From: an uncultured Clostridia bacterium
Lineage (GTDB): Bacteria > Bacillota > Clostridia > Lachnospirales > Lachnospiraceae
Direction: 5' to 3'
Length of the DNA stretch: 6,993 nucleotides
Assembly: GCA_946186175.1 (NCBI GenBank)
Contig: CAMHMG010000162.1
Coordinates: forward strand, 1 to 6,993
Each line of letters starts with the position of its first letter. Positions within the stretch are counted from its first letter, which is position 1. Both the position numbers and the translations under genes were made by a program. The notes below the pieces were generated by a model. It was not told the origin of the DNA. It did no database searches and worked only from the letters and a program-made list of their open reading frames with translations. Shown piece by piece: positions 1-4,572 of the stretch.

Positions 1-396
1 ATCTGCTATAAGACCTGTTTTTTCTCTGATTACTTTGTCGTATCCTTCCGTCTTCAACTCTTCCACATAATCTGCCGTGCGTCTGCACTGCCATACTATC
101 GCGTTATAAACAGGCTTGCCCGTCTTCTTGTCCCACACTATAGTAGTTTCTCTCTGATTGGTTATCCCTATTGCGGCTAGTTCTGATGCTGTTATCGAAC
201 TCTTTGCCATAGTTTCTGCCATTACACCTGCCTGCGAAGCCCATATCTCGTCTGCATCATGCTCAACCCATCCTGATTTGGGATAGTATTGTGCGAACTC
301 TCTCTGTGCCATAGAGACTATATTCCCCTGTTTATCAAAAATGATACATCGGGAACTTGTAGTACCCTGATCAAGTGCCATTAAATATTTCTTCAT
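1..396 (-). CDS. glpK: Glycerol kinase, N-terminal part (runs off the window)
   Basis: Cytoplasmic enzyme that phosphorylates glycerol with ATP to sn-glycerol-3-phosphate, feeding glycolysis and lipid synthesis. The 132 codons in the window start MKKYLMALDQGTTSSR, the phosphate-binding first strand and loop of the FGGY sugar-kinase fold (residues 5-16). The substrate-binding segment NQRETT at 80-85 carries the Arg-Glu pair that contacts glycerol, and VWQCRRT follows at 101-107. The SGWVEHD segment (41-47) is also typical. The family is about 500 residues long, so roughly three quarters of the gene lies beyond position 1. The ATG at 394-396 is preceded by GGAGGGG at 402-408, a good ribosome binding site. 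The gene follows gatD after 46 bp on the same strand, so it may be read from the murT-gatD transcript or from a promoter in that AT-rich gap. The identity is secure from the motifs; a related FGGY kinase is unlikely given NQRETT. Confidence 0.95.
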   Translation of the reverse strand, partial: MKKYLMALDQGTTSSRCIIFDKQGNIVSMAQREFAQYYPKSGWVEHDADEIWASQAGVMAETMAKSSITASELAAIGITNQRETTIVWDKKTGKPVYNAIVWQCRRTADYVEELKTEGYDKVIREKTGLIAD

Positions 397-416
397 TGTG
401 ACCCCTCCATTTTAAT

Positions 417-445
417 TGATATCTATAATTATTATATATTTATCA
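417..445 (-). promoter_or_regulatory. AT-rich imperfect dyad upstream of glpK
   Basis: On the minus strand this 29-bp stretch reads TGATAAATATA then a seven-base centre then TATAGATATCA. Nine of fourteen half-site positions are symmetric, with TGATA/TATCA ends. It overlaps the TGA stop of gatD and ends 9 bp before the glpK ribosome binding site. It contains TATAAT and TATAGA, either of which could be a -10 element, but no convincing -35 sits 16-18 bp upstream. It could be an operator or promoter core for glpK, or just AT-rich spacer. It does not match a catabolite-response element. Confidence 0.2.
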
Positions 446-1180
446 CCCCAATTGTTTTATTATATCATCATGTGCAGCATCTTCCATATCATGTTCAAGC
501 TCAGTTAATTTCTCGTTATACTTCCTCTCATATGCAATAGACAATAGTTCATCTGCAAGCCTGGCATTCTTAGGAAGTAATGGTCCATGGGAATAAGTCG
601 CAAATACATTCTTATATCTTGCGCCTTCCGTCTTATCATCGCCGTTATTTCCAAAGCCTTTGATTATGGTTCCCATCGGTTCTACACCATCACCAAGCCA
701 TGTCTGTCCGTTATGATTTTCAAATCCGACAATAGAGAATTGCTCACCGGATACACCGGTATATTCATATACAAAATTACCGATCATTCTCTTATCACCT
801 GCGGTTGTATAGACATTGATCCCTCCTAAGAAATCAACTCTCGTACCATCAGCAGCCTCATAATATTTTCCAAGCATCTGATATCCACCGCAGATAGCAA
901 GAATTACAGTTCCCTTCTCTATCTCCCCTTTGAGCCAGTCCGCTTTATATTCAAACAGATCCTTAACAAGAATCTCCTGTTCAAAGTCCTGTCCTCCACC
1001 GATGAAAATGATATCGTAATCATTGTCCTCAGGCACCGGACCAAACGTCACCCTTGAAACCTTAGAATCTATCCCTCTCCAGTTAAGGCGTTTCTCCAAG
1101 GTGCGGATATTACCGTTATCACCATAAAGATTCAATATATCATAATACAAATGACATATATGTAAGCATTTTTCCGACAT
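443..1180 (-). CDS. gatD: Lipid II isoglutaminyl synthase, glutaminase subunit GatD
   Basis: Class I glutamine amidotransferase of the CobQ/CobB type (245 aa). It hydrolyses glutamine and passes ammonia to MurT, which amidates the alpha-carboxyl of D-Glu in lipid II to D-isoglutamine at the inner face of the membrane. Numbered from the ATG at 1180, the nucleophile is Cys97 in the elbow VILAICGGYQML, and the catalytic His198 is in YSHGPLLPKN. GGGQDFEQ (residues 62-69), NHNGQT (156-161) and Arg131 in DKRMIGNF match conserved GatD regions. Length fits the family (about 240-250 aa). An in-frame TTG two codons upstream (1184-1186) is a poor start because AGAGAGG abuts it directly, whereas the ATG lies 6 nt from that site. 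The gene follows murT after 66 bp, the usual murT-gatD order. The C-terminal 20 residues are acidic (EHDMEDAAHDD). Confidence 0.96.
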   Translation of the reverse strand: MSEKCLHICHLYYDILNLYGDNGNIRTLEKRLNWRGIDSKVSRVTFGPVPEDNDYDIIFIGGGQDFEQEILVKDLFEYKADWLKGEIEKGTVILAICGGYQMLGKYYEAADGTRVDFLGGINVYTTAGDKRMIGNFVYEYTGVSGEQFSIVGFENHNGQTWLGDGVEPMGTIIKGFGNNGDDKTEGARYKNVFATYSHGPLLPKNARLADELLSIAYERKYNEKLTELEHDMEDAAHDDIIKQLG

Positions 1181-1186
1181 AACCAA

Positions 1187-1193
1187 CCTCTCT
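1187..1193 (-). promoter_or_regulatory. Ribosome binding site that decides the gatD start
   Basis: AGAGAGG on the minus strand ends 6 nt before the ATG at 1178-1180, ideal spacing. It directly touches the alternative TTG at 1184-1186, which rules that codon out as the likely start. Confidence 0.65.
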
Positions 1194-1246
1194 TTTTATC
1201 AACTCGACTAATAATATGATATACTTCACAGACATTTGAAATCATG

Positions 1247-2626
1247 CTACTCTTTGGAATACTTCGCAAGTGGAACAAATTCTGCAAGCTTATCTCGAAA
1301 CTCTAACATGCATGTATACGAAAGCACCAGAAATGTTTCCTGTCCCTGCTGCTTCAGCATTGTTATCAATGTCTTATAATCCTTTTCCACGTGGAACTTC
1401 TCCGTATTAAAATCAGCATATTTAAGTCTTAGCTGCATATCATAAGCACGTTTTCCCGTGAAGTAGAAATGCTCTGCATTAGATGCTGCCTCTGTCAGTC
1501 TTTCAAACTCAACATCATATATCCATGATATATCCTTGCCATCGGCATAGTTATCATTTAATCCAAAAACTATTGTTCCGGCAGGGCGCTGCTGTATAAG
1601 GAATTGAACGACCTCATTAAATCCCGCAGGATTCTTGACAAGCACCAGATGAAGTTTGGAATCACCAAGCATCACCTCTTCCATTCTTCCAAAATGTGTC
1701 GAAAGTCCTCCAAGCACAGAAACTATATCATTGTCAGCAAGACCTATCAGATGTCCTATAGCGGTTGCTGCCAAAGCATTGTAGAGATTATATCCGCCGG
1801 GGAGCATGACCTCTGCTTTAACCTGATTTCCAAACACATCCATCTCAACGACTTCAGAACCATCCTTCCACTCTATAACCTTTGATAGTGCAACCTGAGG
1901 TTCCGTTCTCTTATAACCGCAGTTGTCACAGTAGAATCCGCCAAGATGTCCAAATGTATGATAATGATATTTATATTTTGTCTTACAGTGCAGGCAGTAC
2001 ACTGCATCGGATATGTCTTTGGAAGTACCTTCGTAAAGCGGCGCATTTACTCCGAAATAATACAACTCCTTATGAGGAAGATCACTTAGTGAACTTGTAA
2101 GCGAGCAGTCCGCATTAAGCACAAGCTTCACCTCAGGAAGCTGCTTTAGTCCTGCACGAATCTTATTAACCGTGGTCAAAACTTCTCCGTATCGGTCTAA
2201 CTGGTCACGGAATACATTAGTCACTACAGCCGTCACATCAAGCTTTCCAAAATGCTCCACTATCGATTTAAGCGCAGCCTCATCGCACTCAAGCAGTGCA
2301 TAGTCAGTCTTAACCTTGCCATTCATACCTGCCGCACTGACGAAGGCTGATACTACGCCGCCTAACATATTAGCACCTGCGTCATTACAGAACACAGTTT
2401 TACCCGACGCCTCAATCATATCCCTTATAACATGGCAGGTGGTGGTCTTTCCATTCGTACCGGTCACGCATATAACCTTCATATCCTTCGCAAGATGCGC
2501 AAGAATATCCGGGCAGATCTTTAACACCACCTTACCCGGAAGGCTTGTTCCTCCACTTCCCGTTAATTTCAATATTTTAGTTGTAATCTTTCCTGCCCAC
2601 ACGGCAAATGTCGAACGTGCACTCAT
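1247..2626 (-). CDS. murT: Lipid II isoglutaminyl synthase, Mur ligase subunit MurT
   Basis: Mur-ligase-family ATPase (459 aa). It activates the alpha-carboxyl of D-Glu in the lipid II stem peptide as an acyl phosphate and transfers ammonia from GatD to give D-isoglutamine. This step matters for efficient transpeptidation and beta-lactam and lysozyme tolerance in Gram-positives. The P-loop GTNGKTT is at residues 56-62. The Mur ligase central domain contains a Cys4 zinc ribbon, CLHC at 211-214 and CDNC at 233-236, which is a known MurT hallmark. LPGGYNLYNALAA (275-287) is the Mur hinge segment. The C-terminal DUF1727 region holds KNPAGFNEV (331-339) and DISWIYD (365-371); Asp365 corresponds to the Asp thought to complete the Cys-His-Asp arrangement with GatD. 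All key residues are present and length is normal. The ATG at 2624-2626 has AGGAGAG at 2632-2638. murT begins 15 bp after the upstream 117-codon gene, so the two are probably co-transcribed. Confidence 0.97.
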   Translation of the reverse strand: MSARSTFAVWAGKITTKILKLTGSGGTSLPGKVVLKICPDILAHLAKDMKVICVTGTNGKTTTCHVIRDMIEASGKTVFCNDAGANMLGGVVSAFVSAAGMNGKVKTDYALLECDEAALKSIVEHFGKLDVTAVVTNVFRDQLDRYGEVLTTVNKIRAGLKQLPEVKLVLNADCSLTSSLSDLPHKELYYFGVNAPLYEGTSKDISDAVYCLHCKTKYKYHYHTFGHLGGFYCDNCGYKRTEPQVALSKVIEWKDGSEVVEMDVFGNQVKAEVMLPGGYNLYNALAATAIGHLIGLADNDIVSVLGGLSTHFGRMEEVMLGDSKLHLVLVKNPAGFNEVVQFLIQQRPAGTIVFGLNDNYADGKDISWIYDVEFERLTEAASNAEHFYFTGKRAYDMQLRLKYADFNTEKFHVEKDYKTLITMLKQQGQETFLVLSYTCMLEFRDKLAEFVPLAKYSKE

Positions 2627-2641
2627 TGTTTCTCTCCTGAA

Positions 2642-2995
2642 TTATATAAAATTATCTTCAAAGTACAAATTCCCCATATCATCAAATATTTGTACCTTTT
2701 TTATTTTCACAATTTTCTGATTTTTTATGTATAAATCTGTTGGATTATAGAAAAAAGTTTCTACATATGTTCTACCTAATTTATCAACAGCAATCCCCAA
2801 ATGATCAAAACCTTTCCCTTTATTTTCAAATAAAATATAGTTAGATTTTAATACTGAACCTATTTTCAAAGCATTAAAATCAATTACTGCATCTGTATAT
2901 GAAACCTCACCGCCATCTACAAATTCATATCTCATTGTATAACCCACAACCGTTTTATATTCATTGAATTTTTCTAATAGCAAATCTCCCGCCAC
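2642..2995 (-). CDS. Unrecognised 117-aa protein, GTG start, upstream of murT
   Basis: I do not recognise this protein. It has no signal peptide, membrane segment or Cys. The chain is rich in Phe, Tyr, Ile and Lys, with alternating hydrophobic stretches (VVGYTMRYEFV at 16-26, GIAVDKLGRTYVETFFY at 67-83, KIVKIKKVQIF at 93-103) that suggest a compact, mostly beta fold. The GTG start is supported by GGAGG six bases upstream at 3002-3006; an ATG at 3008-3010 hits a stop after three codons. It ends 15 bp before murT, suggesting co-transcription, and is preceded by a structured RNA and terminator. The DNA is about 27% GC by hand count, well below murT, which suggests a different origin. Possibilities include a stand-alone effector or immunity protein, or a toxin of an RNA-regulated pair, but nothing in the sequence proves any. 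That it is coding rests on the ribosome site, the open frame in AT-rich DNA, and the tight spacing. Confidence 0.75.
   Translation of the reverse strand: MAGDLLLEKFNEYKTVVGYTMRYEFVDGGEVSYTDAVIDFNALKIGSVLKSNYILFENKGKGFDHLGIAVDKLGRTYVETFFYNPTDLYIKNQKIVKIKKVQIFDDMGNLYFEDNFI
2954..2983 (-). promoter_or_regulatory. Possible internal promoter inside the 117-codon gene
   Basis: TTGCTA (2978-2983), an 18-bp spacer, and TATAAA (2954-2959) on the minus strand resemble a sigma-A promoter. It could drive murT-gatD independently of the upstream RNA. In such AT-rich DNA a match of this quality can arise by chance, so this is only a candidate. Confidence 0.2.
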
Positions 2996-3001
2996 GAATT
3001 A

Positions 3002-3006
3002 CCTCC
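3002..3006 (-). promoter_or_regulatory. Ribosome binding site for the GTG-started 117-codon gene
   Basis: GGAGG on the minus strand, six bases before the GTG at 2993-2995. It lies 22 bp beyond the intrinsic terminator, so translation of the gene needs readthrough of that terminator or another start of transcription. Confidence 0.7.
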
Positions 3007-3028
3007 GCATGATTTATCTAATGTAAAT

Positions 3029-3062
3029 AAAAATGCCCTTAGCAAAAGCCAAGAGCATTTTT
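3029..3062 (-). terminator. Intrinsic terminator after the structured RNA
   Basis: The minus-strand RNA forms a 15-bp uninterrupted stem: AAAAAUGCUCUUGGC (3062-3048), loop UUUU, then GCUAAGGGCAUUUUU (3043-3029), with the U-run at the base of the stem and AUUUA after it. Two pairs are G-U wobbles in this RNA. The same positions would be A-C mismatches in plus-strand RNA, so the element is built for minus-strand transcription. It lies between the structured RNA and the ribosome site of the 117-codon gene, where it can end the small RNA or act as an attenuator. Confidence 0.85.
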
Positions 3063-3175
3063 ACCTAGCAAAAACGGTTCTTTTTTCTTCGGCTAACCTA
3101 TTCGGTGTAAGTGAACCGTAACTTACGGAAAAACCTCCATCTACGCTTCCGAAACAACATAGACTTCTCTGGTTA
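3029..3175 (-). ncRNA. Structured small RNA or leader RNA, family not recognised
   Basis: An RNA of about 147 nt starting near 3175 (6-8 nt after the -10) and ending at the terminator. Visible elements: a closing stem GUUAACC (3177-3171) with GGUUAGC (3098-3092), one or two bases of which may lie before the true start; hairpin 1, GUCUAUG (3164-3158) with CGUAGAU (3145-3139), whose apical part contains UUUCGGAAG; hairpin 2, GUAAGU (3126-3121) with ACUUAC (3112-3107) and an 8-nt loop. Loop bases ACGGUUC (3119-3113) are a perfect 7-base complement of GAACCGU (3080-3074) 3' of the closing stem, so a pseudoknot is possible. Several pairs are G-U wobbles only in the minus-strand RNA. I compared it from memory with common riboswitches, T-boxes, SRP RNA and 6S RNA and saw no match. 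It may be a stand-alone sRNA, a riboswitch-like leader of the downstream gene, or the RNA partner of a small protein. Confidence 0.6.
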
Positions 3176-3180
3176 ACTTT

Positions 3181-3209
3181 ATAATATACTATTTTCTAAT
3201 AAATATCAA
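3181..3209 (-). promoter_or_regulatory. Sigma-A promoter of the structured RNA
   Basis: Minus strand: -35 TTGATA (3204-3209), exact 17-bp spacer, -10 TATTAT (3181-3186). This is five of six and five of six matches to consensus. The predicted start is near 3173-3175, within the 5' strand of the closing stem, so the promoter and RNA fold fit one transcription unit. Confidence 0.75.
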
Positions 3210-3279
3210 TAGTTTTTTAATACACTCACTTACTTTTCACATATATTATTAAAAATCATTCTCGCCAATATTTTTCCGC

Positions 3280-3288
3280 ATTATAACA
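3280..3288 (-). promoter_or_regulatory. Possible extended -10 promoter further upstream
   Basis: TGTTATAAT on the minus strand is a perfect extended -10 (TGnTATAAT) without a clear -35. A transcript starting near 3273 would run into the structured RNA. Just downstream, 3251-3275 is a weak AAAAAT/ATTTTT inverted repeat that might instead end the upstream operon. Confidence 0.25.
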
Positions 3289-3331
3289 ATTTTGCAAGCC
3301 AAAAGCTATCTCACTACTGTTAGATGTTTTC

Positions 3332-3547
3332 TTAATCATTTGTCATTTTTATCCAGTTTATTATCCTTTTAACAAGATAATAAACCACACCATATAATAA
3401 TCCAACAGCACCCACTAAAAGTCCTGCAAAATTTCCGCAACCAACTGGAGATAATTCTATATAATGACCAATAATCTGTCCCGTAACATATGTTGCAACA
3501 ACTACAACCCAAAATATCTGACTGAAAGGTTCAAACTTATTTTTCAT
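3332..3547 (-). CDS. Small two-helix membrane protein, function unknown
   Basis: 71-residue protein with two likely transmembrane helices: about residues 8-30 (FSQIFWVVVVATYVTGQIIG...) and about 38-63 (GNFAGLLVGAVGLLYGVVYY...), joined by a short loop with a Cys (residue 37). Lys/Arg residues near the N-terminus (KNKF) and after helix 2 (KRIINWIK) suggest both ends face the cytoplasm. I do not recognise a named family. The ATG at 3545-3547 has GGGAGA at 3553-3558, six bases away. It follows the aldose epimerase gene after 31 bp and is probably in the same transcript. Its DNA is AT-rich like the following intergenic region (30-37% GC in two counted rows), unlike the epimerase gene, so the pairing may be positional rather than functional. 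Confidence 0.75.
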   Translation of the reverse strand: MKNKFEPFSQIFWVVVVATYVTGQIIGHYIELSPVGCGNFAGLLVGAVGLLYGVVYYLVKRIINWIKMTND

Positions 3548-3578
3548 TGAAATCTCCCATACATTATATCCTAAATTT

Positions 3579-4454
3579 TCACGCTATAACGATACCGTAA
3601 CTTACCTCAAACTCCTCGCCAACTTCAAGAGTATGTCCGTACTCACGCTCTTCAAGAGTTCCTGAAAACTCCTCACTGTCACATCGTCCGTACCATGGCT
3701 CGATACATACAAATGGCGCTCCCTTTCGGGCCGGTGACCAAAGACCAAATAAAGGCGCATCAAACTTCACTGTAAGATACGGTGAGCCATCAGGCTTGCA
3801 AAGAGATACCACGTGCGCCTGATTCCCCTCTACAACCAATGCATCCTCGTCGAATAAATGTTCATCAATTTTAAGCTTTCCGCCATTTGTTGCAAGATGC
3901 GCATCCTTCATATATACAAGACCGTTTTCAGAAAGCTTGGAATATGTAAGATCCTTATCAGTGTCAAACTCTATAAAATAGTCTGTCTGCTTTCCTTCAC
4001 CGTCTAAGGGGCACATAAATGCAGGATGTCCGCCGATGGAAAAATGCATCTGCTTCTCGTCCTCATTTACCACTTTCCAGGTTACCTTCAAAACATTACC
4101 TATAAGCTTATATCCGATTTCAAGAGTAAATGCAAAAGGATACTTCTCATATGTAGAATCGTCAGAGGAAAGTGAAAACCAGCTTTCAGTCCCGTCATTT
4201 GACACAAGCGAAAAATCCATGTCTCTTGCAAAGCCGTGCTGTCCCATTGGATAAGCCTTACCCTCATACAGAAATTCCTTGTTCTTAAGACTTCCCACAA
4301 ACGGAAATAATACCGGAGCACTCCTCTTCCAGAACTTCTCATCAGCGTTCCACATATACTCCACACCTGTATCCTTCTTCACAAGGCTTGAAAGCTCTGC
4401 TCCGAAATGATTGATCGTAACCTTCAAATTATCGTTTTCCAAAATCGCCTGCAT
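3579..4454 (-). CDS. Aldose 1-epimerase family protein (LacX-like mutarotase)
   Basis: Cytoplasmic mutarotase-fold enzyme (291 aa) expected to interconvert alpha and beta anomers of an aldose or phosphosugar; the exact substrate cannot be told. The N-terminal beta-sandwich segment GAELSSLVKKDTGVEYMW (residues 18-35) and APVLFPFVGSLK (46-57) are typical of the LacX/YeaD-like branch. Candidate catalytic residues are all present: His73 in GQHGFARDM, His143 in GGHPAF, and Glu252 in CIEPWYGRCD as general base. Length fits the family (about 290 aa). The ATG at 4452-4454 is preceded by AGGTGAGGG about 10-13 bases upstream, a slightly long spacing. No sugar-utilisation genes are adjacent; its neighbours are a surface protein upstream and a small membrane protein 31 bp downstream. 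It is likely transcribed from the gap 4455-4572, where I see no convincing promoter. Confidence 0.9.
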   Translation of the reverse strand: MQAILENDNLKVTINHFGAELSSLVKKDTGVEYMWNADEKFWKRSAPVLFPFVGSLKNKEFLYEGKAYPMGQHGFARDMDFSLVSNDGTESWFSLSSDDSTYEKYPFAFTLEIGYKLIGNVLKVTWKVVNEDEKQMHFSIGGHPAFMCPLDGEGKQTDYFIEFDTDKDLTYSKLSENGLVYMKDAHLATNGGKLKIDEHLFDEDALVVEGNQAHVVSLCKPDGSPYLTVKFDAPLFGLWSPARKGAPFVCIEPWYGRCDSEEFSGTLEEREYGHTLEVGEEFEVSYGIVIA

Positions 4455-4491
4455 ACTTTTACGTCCCTCACCTTTCTTAATTTATAGTTGT

Positions 4492-4540
4492 GCATCAAGG
4501 CCCGGTGGAGTTTCTCTTTCTCCACCGTTTGCAAAGATGC
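4492..4540 (-). other. GC-rich stem-loop between surface-protein and epimerase genes
   Basis: A perfect 8-bp inverted repeat, CGGTGGAG (4503-4510) and CTCCACCG (4520-4527), with a 9-base loop, nested inside a second pair GCATC (4492-4496) and GATGC (4536-4540). It lies 3' of the surface-protein stop codon. No U-run follows in the minus-strand RNA (GGGCCUUGAUGC) and only three U in the plus, so it is not a textbook intrinsic terminator. It may still pause transcription or protect the surface-protein mRNA 3' end. The rest of this 118-bp gap shows nothing else clear. Confidence 0.45.
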
Positions 4541-4572
4541 TGTTTAAGTTCTGCTTTTATTAGTGGTTTTCA

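Noticed and set aside
587..829. Plus-strand open frame inside gatD
   Set aside because: It is antisense to a clearly conserved gene, has no ribosome site or recognisable protein sequence, and reads as a shadow frame; the same holds for plus-strand frames at 1604-2100, 2316-2720, 4036-4254, 4646-4837 and 5137-5439.
1184..1186. TTG as gatD start, two codons before the ATG
   Set aside because: The ribosome site AGAGAGG directly abuts the TTG, leaving no spacer, while the ATG has a 6-nt spacer.
2641..2646. Perfect TATAAT just before murT as a murT promoter
   Set aside because: It overlaps the stop codon of the upstream gene, its start site would fall in or next to the murT ribosome site, and the -35 (TTGTAC at 16 bp) is poor.
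3029..3062. Reading the terminator hairpin as a plus-strand or bidirectional terminator
   Set aside because: On the plus strand two positions become A-C mismatches, and there is no plus-strand gene nearby to terminate.
3001..3331. CRISPR array, tRNA, retron or insertion-sequence end in the intergenic region
   Set aside because: No repeated spacers, no tRNA cloverleaf, no reverse transcriptase or transposase gene, and no terminal inverted repeats are visible.
4480..4500. TATAAA upstream of the epimerase as a promoter -10
   Set aside because: No acceptable -35 lies 16-18 bp upstream; the sequence there is the arm of the GC-rich stem-loop.
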